Positions 51,791 through 60,777 of a DNA stretch of 64,000 bases are shown one piece after another. The first letter of the stretch is position 1. Every line of letters starts with the position of its first letter. A program made the translations under genes and the position numbers. The stretch is from JAVBMJ01 sp031551275 (GTDB taxonomy: Bacteria; Bacteroidota; Bacteroidia; Bacteroidales; Rikenellaceae): the NCBI GenBank assembly GCA_031551275.1, contig JAVBNX010000011.1, positions 1-64,000 on the forward strand. Direction: 5' to 3'. A model generated the notes under the pieces. The model saw only the letters and a list, made by a program, of their open reading frames with translations. It searched no databases and was not told the origin of the DNA.

Positions 51791-52750
51791 ATGGCAACCA
51801 AAAAGAGCGATAACGCCCCCTTGTGGCTCAAGCCCCGCAGAAAATTCCTGCGGCTGATGGTCAGTTTCTTCATCCATCTGCTCGGCTGGATCGGCATGGC
51901 CGTGGTCTTCTACGCCTGCTTTTCCTTCTTTTTCGACACCCCCACCGAGTACAAGCTCAAGCGCGGCACCCTCAAGCTGCGCAAGGAATACAAGGAGCTG
52001 ACCCAAAGGTACGACTCCCTGATGATCGTGCTCGACAACCTCTCCGAGCGCGACCGCAACGTCTTCCAGACCCTGTTCGAGTCCGACCCCTACGACCTGG
52101 AGGCCAAGCAGCAGACCGACAATTGGCTTGAGTACGAAAAACTCCTCACCCGCAGCACCAAGGACCTGGGCCGCATCCTGGCCGAAAAGACTGCGGTAAT
52201 GGACAAGGACGTCACGGCTCTGACCGCGACCTTCGACCGCATGCTTCAAAAGATCGCCGACGCCGGGCCCAACATCAACCTCATCCCCGCCATCCAGCCC
52301 GTCATCAACCGCGACCTGACCCTTCTGACGGCATCCTACGGCATGCGTATCCACCCCTTCTACCGCAGCCTGGCCTCCCACCAGGGCGTCGACTTTACCG
52401 TCCCTGAGGGCTCGCGCGTCTTCGCTACCGCCGACGGGGTGGTCGCGGACGTCACCTCGCGCAACACCACCGCCGGCACGACCATCATCCTGGACCACGG
52501 CTTCGGCTACCAGACCGTCTACAACCACCTGAGCAAGACCAACGTCAAAAAGAACGACAAAGTCCGCCGCGGCGACATCATCGCCCTGACCGGCAACACC
52601 GGCCTCTCCCTCTCCCCCCACCTCCACTACGAAGTCCGCCACAGCGGTTTGAGGGTCGACCCAATCCACTACTTTTTTATGGAGCTGACCCCGGACGAGT
52701 ACAAAAAGATCATGCAGATCGCCCAGTCCGGTATGCAGTCTTTCGACTGA
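51791..52750 (+). CDS. Membrane-anchored M23 metallopeptidase, second copy
   Basis: A 319-residue paralog of the preceding protein, with one membrane helix, a long coiled coil (about 60-140) and a LytM domain with intact zinc ligands (SHQGVDFTVPEG, SPHLHYEVRH). The tandem pair is a common Bacteroidota arrangement; the two may act as partners in cell-wall remodelling. Confidence 0.9.
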   Translation: MATKKSDNAPLWLKPRRKFLRLMVSFFIHLLGWIGMAVVFYACFSFFFDTPTEYKLKRGTLKLRKEYKELTQRYDSLMIVLDNLSERDRNVFQTLFESDPYDLEAKQQTDNWLEYEKLLTRSTKDLGRILAEKTAVMDKDVTALTATFDRMLQKIADAGPNINLIPAIQPVINRDLTLLTASYGMRIHPFYRSLASHQGVDFTVPEGSRVFATADGVVADVTSRNTTAGTTIILDHGFGYQTVYNHLSKTNVKKNDKVRRGDIIALTGNTGLSLSPHLHYEVRHSGLRVDPIHYFFMELTPDEYKKIMQIAQSGMQSFD

Positions 52751-53305
52751 TTTTTTCGTCGGGTTTCGGGTTCCTCCCTGGACTGTTGCTGCGCGTATAG
52801 CACGGCATCTTCGAACGATCCCCCTGCTTCCAAATCCTCACGTACAAAAGTACGCTCCGGTTTGAAAGACAGCGCGATCGTCCAAACCTGCCGCACTCTC
52901 CGCACAGCGTGCCCGCGACCGACGCGAATCCAAGAACTATTGAGACACCTGCACTGCCCAGCCCAGCCGTCCCTCATTGCTGCCCAACTGTTAAGTTGTC
53001 GTCAGAGCGGTATTATTCCAGCCTCAGAAACGGAACCCAGAGCGGGAGCGGCAGCACCTTATATCCCTTCCTCCCCTACGGTTAGGGGAGGAAGATGGAA
53101 GGAGGGGTGATCGAATCGGACTGCAAGGGGGGACAGCGAAGCGAATCCCCCGTGCAGGCTTCGGGCTAATTCGAAATATACTTTTAAAGGTAGAGCCACA
53201 GCGGGAAGGATGCACCGCTCCGGGGCCAAGTACCGACATGGGCCATCAGGCCCAAATGGTACCCCGCGTCCTCGCGAGCAGCGAGGGGCGACCGCTGTCT
53301 AATAC
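52751..53305. other. Gene-free block with strong stem-loops
   Basis: This 555-base gap separates two convergent genes in a region where other gaps are mostly below 100 bases. I find no ORF that I would defend. The left part (52751-53060) has no recognisable structure. The right part is rich in perfect or near-perfect hairpins: 53067-53094 (CTTCCTCCCCTA/TAGGGGAGGAAG), 53121-53157 (CTGCAAGGGGG/CCCCCGTGCAG) and a nested structure at 53198-53298. It may be a degenerate mobile element, a repeat or a structured RNA. Confidence 0.5.
53198..53298. ncRNA. Candidate structured RNA (multi-stem fold)
   Basis: ACAGCGG (53198-53204) pairs with CCGCTGT (53292-53298) and encloses two further elements. The first is a long arm in which CGGGG and GTACC pair with GGTACCCCG, capped by TGGGCC-ATCA-GGCCCA. 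The second is the hairpin CCTCGC-GAGCA-GCGAGG (about 53270-53286). The result is a three-way junction on either strand. It starts directly after the glnN stop when read leftward. No promoter or T-run terminator is evident, so an RNA role is a hypothesis. Confidence 0.3.
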
Positions 53306-55492
53306 CTACCCAATAGACATTAATTCCCGATACTTGGGCAGCGGCCAAAGTCTGTCATCTACAATTAATTCCAGCGTATCGATATGCTGCCTGATCTTGG
53401 CAATATAAGGCCGCACCTCATCATTGTACCCCTGCGCCCGCTCGGAAAGGTTCTCCACCCCGTTCCACTTCTTGCGCGCGTCGAGCATCAGGATCGAGTC
53501 CGCCCGGATGAACTTGACCAGCTCGGCGATCTGCCTGACCGTGTCGATCTCCTCGGCCGCCAGGTACTCGGCCTCGCCGGGGAAGATCTCCTTGATCCCC
53601 CGTATGGTCTCGATCAGCGTGTTCTGGTAACGTATCGCCGTGGGCACTATGTGGTTGGCCGCCAGATCGCCGATTACCCGCGACTCGATCTGCACCTTTT
53701 TCAGGAACGTCTCGTTCTTTACCTCGAAGCGCGCGTGGAGCTCCGCATTGTCCAGCACCCCGAACTCCTCGAACAGCGCGACGCTCTTCTCGGTCAGGTA
53801 CTCGCGGAAGGCGACCGGAACGTTGTTCACGCTCTTCAGCCCGCGCTTTTCCGCCTCGGCGTGCCACTCCGCGCTGTACGAGTTGCCCTCGAAGCGCACC
53901 TTGGCCGACGCGGTAATGTACTTGCGGATGACCTGCAGGATCGCCTCGTCCTTCTTGACGTCTTTCCCGATCAGCTCGTCCACTTCCGCCTTGAAACGCG
54001 CCAACTGCTGCGCCATGGCGGTGTTGAGCACGATCAGCGGCAGCGCGCAGTTGGCCGACGAGCCGGTGGCGCGGAACTCGAACCGGTTGCCCGTAAAGGC
54101 GAACGGCGAAGTCCGGTTGCGGTCGGTGTTGTCGAGCAAAATCTCGGGAATCTTCCCTATATCGAGCTTGATCTCCGTCTTTTCGTCCGGCGAAAGTTTC
54201 TTCTCACTGATCCGCTCCCGGATCGAGTCGAGCACCACATTGAGCGTAGTCCCCGCAAAGACCGACAAAATGGCCGGGGGAGCCTCATTGCTGCCCAACC
54301 TGTGCGAGTTGGTCTCCGAGGCGATCGACGCCATCAATAAACCGCCGTGCTCGCACACCGCCATCATCGTATTGACGAAGAAGGCCAGAAACTGAATATT
54401 ATTCTTCGGCGTGCGCCCCGGCGCGAGCAGGTTCACGCCCGTATCGGTGGCCAGCGACCAGTTGCAGTGCTTGCCCGACCCGTTGACCCCCATAAAGGGC
54501 TTCTCGTGGAACAGCACGCGCAATTTGTGGCGCATGGCAGTCTTGCGCATCAGCGTCATCAACAAGGTATTGTGATCGACCGCAATATTGGCCTCCTCGA
54601 ACATAGGCGCGCACTCATACTGGTTGGGAGCCACCTCGTTATGCCTCGTTTTCAAGGGGATGCCCAGCCTGTACGCCTGCTCCTCGAAGTCCTTCATAAA
54701 GCAGCTTACCCGCTCGGGGATCGCGCCCCAGTAGTGGTCGTCCAACTGCTGGTCCTTGGCCGCGGTGTGCCCCATCAGGGTACGCCCGGTCTGGGCCAGG
54801 TCGGGGCGCGCGCGGAACAGCGCGTCGTCCACGATAAAGTACTCCTGCTCCCAACCCAGGGTGGCGACCACCTTTTTCACATCCTTGTCGAAATACCCGC
54901 ACACGTCGACGGCCGCCTTGTCCAACGCCGTCAGCGATTTCAGGAGCGGGGTCTTGAAGTCGAGCGCCTCGCCCGTGTAGGCTACGAAGATGCTCGGGAT
55001 GCACAACGTGCGGTCGATCACAAAGGCGGGCGACGAGGGGTCCCACGCGCTGTACCCCCGCGCCTCGAAGGTATTGCGCAACCCCCCGTTGGGGAACGAC
55101 GAGGCGTCGGGCTCCTGCTGGACGAGCAGCTCGCCCCGGAAGGTCTCGAACGACCCCCCGCCCCAGACGGGCTCGAAGAAGGCGTCATGCTTCTCCGCGG
55201 TCGAGTCGTTCAGGGGCTGGAACCAGTGGGTGTAGTGTGTCGCCCCGCGCTCCATGGCCCAGTTCTTCATCCCGGTCGCGACCTGGTCGGCCACTTTGCG
55301 GTCGATCCGGCGTCCTTCGTCTATGGCATCCCTTACGCTCTGGAATACATCGCGGGGGAGGTATTGCCGCATGCGTTCGAGGGTAAACACGTCGCATCCG
55401 AAGTACTCGGATACCTTTTTGTCGCTGTGAACGGTCTTGACGGCTTCCCGCCTGGAGATCTCGTCGAGTGCTTTGAATCGTAAGGTTGCCAT
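53306..55492 (-). CDS. glnN: Type III glutamine synthetase
   Basis: A 728-residue GSIII enzyme, the form typical of Bacteroidota, making glutamine from glutamate and ammonia as a large dodecamer. KTRHNEVAPNQYECAPMFEE and GVNGSGKHCNWSLATD are GSIII hallmarks. I chose the ATG at 55492 (MATLRFKALDEIS), which matches the family; an in-frame start 15 codons upstream would lie over the -7 box. The gene is monocistronic. Confidence 0.96.
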   Translation of the reverse strand: MATLRFKALDEISRREAVKTVHSDKKVSEYFGCDVFTLERMRQYLPRDVFQSVRDAIDEGRRIDRKVADQVATGMKNWAMERGATHYTHWFQPLNDSTAEKHDAFFEPVWGGGSFETFRGELLVQQEPDASSFPNGGLRNTFEARGYSAWDPSSPAFVIDRTLCIPSIFVAYTGEALDFKTPLLKSLTALDKAAVDVCGYFDKDVKKVVATLGWEQEYFIVDDALFRARPDLAQTGRTLMGHTAAKDQQLDDHYWGAIPERVSCFMKDFEEQAYRLGIPLKTRHNEVAPNQYECAPMFEEANIAVDHNTLLMTLMRKTAMRHKLRVLFHEKPFMGVNGSGKHCNWSLATDTGVNLLAPGRTPKNNIQFLAFFVNTMMAVCEHGGLLMASIASETNSHRLGSNEAPPAILSVFAGTTLNVVLDSIRERISEKKLSPDEKTEIKLDIGKIPEILLDNTDRNRTSPFAFTGNRFEFRATGSSANCALPLIVLNTAMAQQLARFKAEVDELIGKDVKKDEAILQVIRKYITASAKVRFEGNSYSAEWHAEAEKRGLKSVNNVPVAFREYLTEKSVALFEEFGVLDNAELHARFEVKNETFLKKVQIESRVIGDLAANHIVPTAIRYQNTLIETIRGIKEIFPGEAEYLAAEEIDTVRQIAELVKFIRADSILMLDARKKWNGVENLSERAQGYNDEVRPYIAKIRQHIDTLELIVDDRLWPLPKYRELMSIG

Positions 55493-55512
55493 AATTATCG
55501 GTATATTTTGCG

Positions 55513-55520
55513 CAAAAATA
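55513..55520 (-). promoter_or_regulatory. -7 box of glnN
   Basis: TATTTTTG on the minus strand matches TAnnTTTG and lies 20 bases before the 55492 start. That supports this start over the upstream one. Confidence 0.5.
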
Positions 55521-55659
55521 CATATTTTCGGCAACATGGCAATAAATTTAGGGGGTGTCTTGCAAAAATCATATTAATTTTTTCACATACCCCCTCTAAA
55601 ATCTTATATTGTATCATAAAATATAAAAAACACCACGATCCGAAACAAACAATTCTTTG

Positions 55660-55667
55660 TATATTTG
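55660..55667 (+). promoter_or_regulatory. -7 box abutting the FkbM methyltransferase start
   Basis: TATATTTG ends four bases before the ATG at 55672. Initiation at the usual distance would fall on or near that A, giving a leaderless message, unless translation begins further downstream. Confidence 0.45.
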
Positions 55668-55671
55668 TGCT

Positions 55672-56631
55672 ATGGAAAACCTGCGTCCGTTCCCCGAAAA
55701 AGTCAACAAGCCAAATTTCCTTATCAAATGGCTCTGCCCGTCCCGGCGCCGGGCCTACCGGACCTACCGGCGCGCACTTGACAGTTACGCCAAAGGTCTT
55801 CCCACGTTCGCTATGGTGCGGGAGTCTCTCGCCGACCTGCCGCAGCAGGACCCTGAAGTCGTGGAGATAGCCGCTTACCTCGATAAACTGGATTGGCCCG
55901 GGCCTTTGAAGTGCCCCCAATACCCCTATGACTTTACCTCTGAATACAACCCCCGGCAGGTGGAGGTAATGACCGATCCCGAATCCGGTTTGCCCTATGC
56001 GATGCACGGCGGCAAGCGGCTTTTTTATCCGCGCGGTTACGATATGGCGCGCATCCAGTACCTCTATTCGAACGTGGCCCTGGAGCAGGACCCCCTCTCG
56101 CCCCACCTCTACCTGACCCCGGAGTTCGATGTGCCCGACGGGGCCGTCCTGTTCGATGTCGGGGCGGCCGAGGCCGATTTTTCGCTCTCGGTAATAGAAA
56201 AGGTAAGCAGGGTCTATATTTTCGAGGTGCTCGAAGAGTGGAACGAACCGTTGCGTAAAACCTTCGAACCCTGGAAGGAGAAGGTGACCATCCTCAATAA
56301 ATACGCCTCGGACGCCCCTTCCGAAACCTGCGTCACCCTCGACTCTTTCCGCGAAACGATACCGTCCGGCAGCGATATATTCTTTAAGATCGACGTCGAA
56401 GGCGCCGAAGACCAGGTCCTCCAGGGCGCGCAGACGCTGCTCGCCTCGCCCGATTTCAACGTCCGGGCCGTGGTGTGCGTCTACCACCGGCCGGACGATC
56501 TGGAACGCTTCAGCGCCCTGATGCGTTCGCTGGGATACAGCGCAGAGGTTTCGCGCGGGTATATTGCCCTGGCCATTCCCTCGGGCGCCGCCCCCTACCT
56601 GCGCCGTGGTCTGATCCGTTGCCGGAGGTAA
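55672..56631 (+). CDS. FkbM-family methyltransferase
   Basis: A 319-residue protein. The first 125 residues are a variable region with a basic patch (PSRRRAYRTYRR). The FkbM SAM-binding core begins at AVLFDVGAAEADFSL, and KIDVEGAEDQVLQGA is the family's second signature. Relatives methylate sugars or lipids on surface polymers, but neither glycosyltransferases nor a biosynthetic cluster surround it. The start is set by the proximal promoter; the next Met lies about 48 residues in. Confidence 0.82.
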   Translation: MENLRPFPEKVNKPNFLIKWLCPSRRRAYRTYRRALDSYAKGLPTFAMVRESLADLPQQDPEVVEIAAYLDKLDWPGPLKCPQYPYDFTSEYNPRQVEVMTDPESGLPYAMHGGKRLFYPRGYDMARIQYLYSNVALEQDPLSPHLYLTPEFDVPDGAVLFDVGAAEADFSLSVIEKVSRVYIFEVLEEWNEPLRKTFEPWKEKVTILNKYASDAPSETCVTLDSFRETIPSGSDIFFKIDVEGAEDQVLQGAQTLLASPDFNVRAVVCVYHRPDDLERFSALMRSLGYSAEVSRGYIALAIPSGAAPYLRRGLIRCRR

Positions 56632-56658
56632 CCCGATGGTTTTTACCGGGAAAAAGGC

Positions 56659-56666
56659 TACCTTTG
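56659..56666 (+). promoter_or_regulatory. -7 box of the MFS transporter gene
   Basis: TACCTTTG, followed 22 bases later by the GTG start at 56689; this supports the GTG choice. Confidence 0.5.
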
Positions 56667-56688
56667 CGCCTCTTTAGTTCCCGTTCCC

Positions 56689-57891
56689 GTGAAATTCCCC
56701 ACCCAGTCCCGCGCCTCGGGCGCCTCCCTTTCGATCCTGCTTTCGCTCTCCCTGGCGCATTGCTTCAACGACCTGTTCCAGTCGCTGGTCTCCGCCTCCT
56801 ACCCGGTAATCCGCGATTCGCTGTCATTATCCTTCGGTCAAATCGGCCTGCTCTCGTTCGTCTACCAGATCTGCGCCTCGGTCTTCCAGCCCGCTTTCGG
56901 CGTCTTTTTCGACCGCCACCAAAGCCCCTGGTACCTCTCTGTGGGGACGCTGTGCACCATGACAGGCCTGACCATCCTGGCCTTCTCCTCGGCGATGTGG
57001 GGCTTGTTTATCGCCGTGGCCTTTATCGGCCTGGGCTCCTCGATCATCCACCCCGAGGCCTCGCGCCTGACCCACTTCGCCTCCACGGGCAGGCACGGCC
57101 TGGCCCAGTCCATCTTCCAGGTCGGGGGCTATTTCGGAGGCTCGATCGGCCCCCTGCTGGCCGCCGCCGTGATCGCGCCCTACGGCCAGCGCTACATCGT
57201 CGTCTTCGCGGGCCTGGCCCTGATCTCCCTGCTTACCAAGCAACCTTTGGTGAGGTGGCAGCGCCACAACATCCGCAAGACCAACAACCCGAAGGCCAAA
57301 CCCGCCGTCGTCCACCGCGTCCGCCTCTCCAAAAACAAGATCTACTTCTCGCTGGCTTTGCTGCTGGTGCTTATCTTCAGCAAGTACGTCTACACCGCCA
57401 GTTTGTCGAGCTTCTACACTTTTTATTTGATCGAAAAATTCGGCGTCACGACCGCCCATTCCCAGATTTTCCTCTTCGCCTACCTCTTCGCCGGGGCGGT
57501 CGGCACATTGGTCGGAGGCCCGGTCGGCGACCGCGTGGGCCGCAAATGGGTGATCTGGGTCTCGATCCTGGGCACCGCGCCCTTCTCGATGCTGATGCCC
57601 TACGCCTCATTGGCCTGGACCTGCGTACTGAGCATATTGATCGGCTTTATCCTCTCCTCGGCCTTCTCCGCCATATTGGTCTACGCCCAGGAGCTCCTCC
57701 CCACCAAGGTAGGCCTGATCTCGGGCCTCTTCTTCGGCCTGGCTTTCGGCATCGCAGGCATCGCCGCCGCCGTCCTGGGCGAGGTGGCCGACGCCCACGG
57801 CATCGAATATGTTTATAAGATCTGCGCCTACATGCCCCTGTTGGGCATCGTAGCCTTATTGCTGCCGAACGTCAAGGCGCACAAAAACTAA
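56689..57891 (+). CDS. MFS efflux transporter, fosmidomycin-resistance (Fsr) type
   Basis: A 400-residue protein with 12 predicted membrane helices. The first helix, AHCFNDLFQSLVSASYPVI, and the segment GLGSSIIHPEASRLTHFAS are typical of the Fsr group of the major facilitator superfamily; DRVGRKWVIW is the internal repeat of the MFS loop motif. It probably exports a small hydrophobic or phosphonate-like compound. The start is GTG. Its stop overlaps the convergent stop of the polyferredoxin gene. Confidence 0.87.
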   Translation: MKFPTQSRASGASLSILLSLSLAHCFNDLFQSLVSASYPVIRDSLSLSFGQIGLLSFVYQICASVFQPAFGVFFDRHQSPWYLSVGTLCTMTGLTILAFSSAMWGLFIAVAFIGLGSSIIHPEASRLTHFASTGRHGLAQSIFQVGGYFGGSIGPLLAAAVIAPYGQRYIVVFAGLALISLLTKQPLVRWQRHNIRKTNNPKAKPAVVHRVRLSKNKIYFSLALLLVLIFSKYVYTASLSSFYTFYLIEKFGVTTAHSQIFLFAYLFAGAVGTLVGGPVGDRVGRKWVIWVSILGTAPFSMLMPYASLAWTCVLSILIGFILSSAFSAILVYAQELLPTKVGLISGLFFGLAFGIAGIAAAVLGEVADAHGIEYVYKICAYMPLLGIVALLLPNVKAHKN

Positions 57892-59495
57892 AACCCGAAG
57901 TCGTCCACCTCGACGTGCTCCCGCTTGTCGTCCGTGGGGGCCGATGCCCGCTCCTGGAGGTCGAGCCCCTGCACATAGATCGCGTCCGGGGCGACCGGGC
58001 AGATCGACTCGCACCCCCCGCACCCGATGCAGTACTCGGGATCGAGCTCGGGAATGGTCAACCCGTTCTTATAAGGAACCATTTTGACCGCCGCCGTGGG
58101 ACAGTGCTCCGCGCAAGCCCCGCAATCCTGGTCGTTCAAATAGACGATGCACTTGGTAATGTTGAGCTTTACCTCCCCGACCCGCGTCAGCTTTTTCTCC
58201 TCCATCCCCAAGGGCCTGAGCGCGCCGTTGGGGCAAACTTTCAGGCACTCGTTGCATTCATAGGTGCAAAAACTCTCGACCCTGAAACGCATATAGGGCT
58301 GCATCACCCCGATCCACCCGTTCTCCATCAAGGCGGGCTGCAACACCTGGGTCGGGCATTTGGAGACGCACAACCCGCACGCCGTGCATTTGCGCTGGAA
58401 ATCCCTCCGGTTGACCGCACCCGGCGGCATGGCGTGCAGGGTCCGGTAACCGACCGGATCGTCCACGGCCCCAAAACCGTCACCGTTCGTTACCCCGTCC
58501 GCAAGCGAGTCCTGCGCCCGGACCATTTTCAACACCGAAGACCCCGCGAGCGTCCCGGCGGTCAAAAGCGCCGTCTTCTTTATAAAATCCCGCCGCGAGG
58601 GATCCATCGTGACCACCGCCACCTCCTTCTCTGCCTTTCGCCCCACCGCCTCGGCCTTGTTCGACGAGAGCGCCACAGCCGTCCGACCGCACTTGTTCAG
58701 GCAATTGAAGCAAACCACGCACCGGCTGTTGTCGATCGTCTTCTCTTTGCTGTCGATGCAATGCGCCTTGCACGCCCCCTCGCACAGCCCGCAACCGTTG
58801 CACGTATCTTTCGAGATCGTAATTTTAAAGAGCGAAAACCGCGAAAATATTCCCAGGAAAGCCCCGACCGGGCAAACCGTATTGCACCAAAGCCGTTCCT
58901 TCCAGATCGCCATAACCAGCACGACGAGCAGCGTAACCGCCGCCACGATTACCATGATCGTCGAGAAAGCCTGCCCGCCGATGGGGTAGACCGAATAATT
59001 CCCCATCCCCTCCATCACATTGGCCATCACATTGTTGCCCTCGACCACCACGGGCCTCAGCAGCGCCACAGCCGCCCGCCCGAAGATGGAGTAGGGGTCC
59101 AGCAACCTCAAAGGCACAAACCCCCAGAAGACCGGAATACAAAGGATCAGAACCGCGTACCGCAACACATTCAACGGCCTGGAATACTTCAACCGCAGGC
59201 TCTTGCGCTTTTTCGCCCCCCTGAGCCACCAGGTTTTGACCCGGATGACCACATCCTGCAAGATCCCCAAAGGGCAAACCGTCGAGCAATAGATCCGCCC
59301 GACCAACAGCGTAACGGCGATCTCGACCGCCAGCACCCCCACGGCCCCCGCCATCAAAGTGGGCACGAACTGAATGTGGAGCACGCTGTGGATCTGCCAC
59401 GGCAGCAAATGCCATACATCGAGGAAGTAACACAAAACCAGCCCCCCGTAAAGGATCTCCACGGTTCGCCGGAAAATAAGTAACGCTTTGTTCAT
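57888..59495 (-). CDS. Membrane polyferredoxin, NapH-NapG-like fusion with internal Tat signal
   Basis: About 535 residues. The N-terminal half has several membrane helices and NapH-type motifs (YCSTVCPLG, WCNTVCPVGAF). Two cytoplasmic 4Fe-4S motifs follow (CNGCGLCEGAC, CVVCFNCLNKC). A twin-arginine signal, DPSRRDFIKKTALLTAGTLAG, then sits mid-protein, and a NapG/MauM-like domain follows with further clusters (CTACGLCVSKCP, CNECLKVCP, CGACAEHCP, CIGCGGCESICP). The last domain should be sent across the membrane by Tat. It probably passes electrons from quinol to a periplasmic partner. ATG at 59495 is preferred over GTG at 59513. It is co-transcribed with the DUF362 gene. Confidence 0.85.
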   Translation of the reverse strand: MNKALLIFRRTVEILYGGLVLCYFLDVWHLLPWQIHSVLHIQFVPTLMAGAVGVLAVEIAVTLLVGRIYCSTVCPLGILQDVVIRVKTWWLRGAKKRKSLRLKYSRPLNVLRYAVLILCIPVFWGFVPLRLLDPYSIFGRAAVALLRPVVVEGNNVMANVMEGMGNYSVYPIGGQAFSTIMVIVAAVTLLVVLVMAIWKERLWCNTVCPVGAFLGIFSRFSLFKITISKDTCNGCGLCEGACKAHCIDSKEKTIDNSRCVVCFNCLNKCGRTAVALSSNKAEAVGRKAEKEVAVVTMDPSRRDFIKKTALLTAGTLAGSSVLKMVRAQDSLADGVTNGDGFGAVDDPVGYRTLHAMPPGAVNRRDFQRKCTACGLCVSKCPTQVLQPALMENGWIGVMQPYMRFRVESFCTYECNECLKVCPNGALRPLGMEEKKLTRVGEVKLNITKCIVYLNDQDCGACAEHCPTAAVKMVPYKNGLTIPELDPEYCIGCGGCESICPVAPDAIYVQGLDLQERASAPTDDKREHVEVDDFGF

Positions 59496-59525
59496 GCCCA
59501 GATACCTTGCCACCCTTCGCCGCCC

Positions 59526-60455
59526 TTACAGCCTGATCCGTTTCACATTGAGCGACTCGATATCCATCGTCCCGACCCCGAGGCTCTCCGCCTTCTGGAT
59601 GTGGGATACGGTCTTGATATCCACCGCCTTGGCCTGGCTGAAAAACTTGACCGCCGCCGTATCCACCGCCACGGGGTCGGTTGAAGCGAACAGCCCTTTC
59701 AACAGCGCCACGTCGCTCTCGGTCTTGCCCTGGGGCCCGTTCTGGAGCAGCGCCCGGTAGCAGTCCACGATATGGAGCGCCGGTTTGCGCTCAAAGGTGG
59801 CGATGTCGGCGATACATTGCTGCAAGTCGGTAACGTGGAATACCCTGCGGTCCCACACGATCCCCATCAGGTTCTTCATCGAGACGGTCATCTTGGCCCC
59901 GCCGTGGTGCTTGACCACAGGCACGTTGAACCACACGTCGCACTCCATCAGCGCCTTGTGCACCTTGGCCTTCTTGAGTTTTACCCCCTTGGGCAGGTCG
60001 ACGTCCACATACATGCTCTCGTCGTTGCCCGCCACCATCTTCCCGCCTGCAGCCTCCACGGCCGCCTTGATGCCGCTGTTCTTGTAGCACTCGGTCCACG
60101 TCGCGCAGGTGTGGTCGAATACCAGCACTTCGGAGGCCCCGGCCTTCAGGCAACGGTCCACCAGCGCCCCGACCAGGTCGGGATTGGTGTTGGCCGCCAT
60201 TTCGGGGGGCTTGTTCCACCCGATGTTGGGCTTGACGACGACCTTCTGTCCCTTTTTGACGAACCTGCCGATGCCGCCCATCTCCTGGAACATGCGGTCG
60301 AGCATCGCCGCGGGCTGCCCGCCCATGATGGCGACCAGGTTGGCCGCCCCGGATGAATTTTCCGCCGCCAGCACGTTGTTGATCGTGGCCGCGGGAGTGA
60401 TGACCGCCGCAGCGCCTGCCACGGAGACCGCCTTGAGGAATTCGCGTCTGTTCAT
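59526..60455 (-). CDS. DUF362 protein with Tat signal peptide
   Basis: A 309-residue protein that begins with a twin-arginine signal (MNRREFLKAVSVAGAAAVIT) and a likely cleavage site after NNVLA. The DUF362 core includes VVVKPNIGWNKPP, DHTCATW and VPVVKHHGGAKMTVSMKN. DUF362 proteins are often coupled to ferredoxins. The Tat signal suggests export folded, perhaps with a cofactor. It lies 30 bases before the polyferredoxin gene and is divergent from tatA. Confidence 0.86.
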   Translation of the reverse strand: MNRREFLKAVSVAGAAAVITPAATINNVLAAENSSGAANLVAIMGGQPAAMLDRMFQEMGGIGRFVKKGQKVVVKPNIGWNKPPEMAANTNPDLVGALVDRCLKAGASEVLVFDHTCATWTECYKNSGIKAAVEAAGGKMVAGNDESMYVDVDLPKGVKLKKAKVHKALMECDVWFNVPVVKHHGGAKMTVSMKNLMGIVWDRRVFHVTDLQQCIADIATFERKPALHIVDCYRALLQNGPQGKTESDVALLKGLFASTDPVAVDTAAVKFFSQAKAVDIKTVSHIQKAESLGVGTMDIESLNVKRIRL

Positions 60456-60462
60456 AGTATGG

Positions 60463-60470
60463 CAAAACTA
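60463..60470 (-). promoter_or_regulatory. -7 box of the DUF362-polyferredoxin operon
   Basis: TAGTTTTG on the minus strand, seven bases before the start codon at 60455, implies a very short leader. Confidence 0.45.
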
Positions 60471-60489
60471 ATAAAATTCGCAGCAATAA

Positions 60490-60519
60490 TTGCGGATTCG
60501 GGGATAATTCATACATTTG
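60490..60519 (+). promoter_or_regulatory. Promoter of the tatA-tatC operon
   Basis: TTG (60490-60492) and TACATTTG (60512-60519) are 19 bases apart, a complete -33/-7 pair. The tatA start follows 30 bases later. Confidence 0.65.
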
Positions 60520-60549
60520 CGAATAAGCAAACGCTAAAATTCAGAAGCA

Positions 60550-60765
60550 ATGACACCGTTAATGCTGCCCCTGGGGCAGATCGGCACCTGGCAAATCGTC
60601 GTCATCGTCGCCATTATCCTGATCCTTTTCGGCGGCCGTAAGATCCCCGAGCTGATGCGCGGCATGGGCCGCGGGGTCAAGGAGTTCAAGGACGCCATGA
60701 ATACCGACTACTCCGAAGAGAAGAAAGACAAGGAAAAGGACAAACCCGCCGAAGACGACAAATAG
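60550..60765 (+). CDS. tatA: Sec-independent translocase protein TatA
   Basis: A 71-residue protein with an N-terminal membrane helix (WQIVVIVAIILILFG), the hinge GGRKIPELMRGMGRGVKEFK and a charged Lys/Glu/Asp tail. It is the pore-forming subunit of the Tat pathway. It is followed 12 bases later by tatC. No tatB is present, so this is a minimal TatAC system. Confidence 0.95.
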   Translation: MTPLMLPLGQIGTWQIVVIVAIILILFGGRKIPELMRGMGRGVKEFKDAMNTDYSEEKKDKEKDKPAEDDK

Positions 60766-60777
60766 TCCGTTTTTACC

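Noticed and set aside
52669..52977. A 102-codon minus-strand open frame after the second M23 gene
   Set aside because: It overlaps the M23 coding end in antisense and has no recognised family. The phrase FVREDLEAGGSFEDAVLYA looks protein-like, so a relic is possible, but I cannot support a gene.
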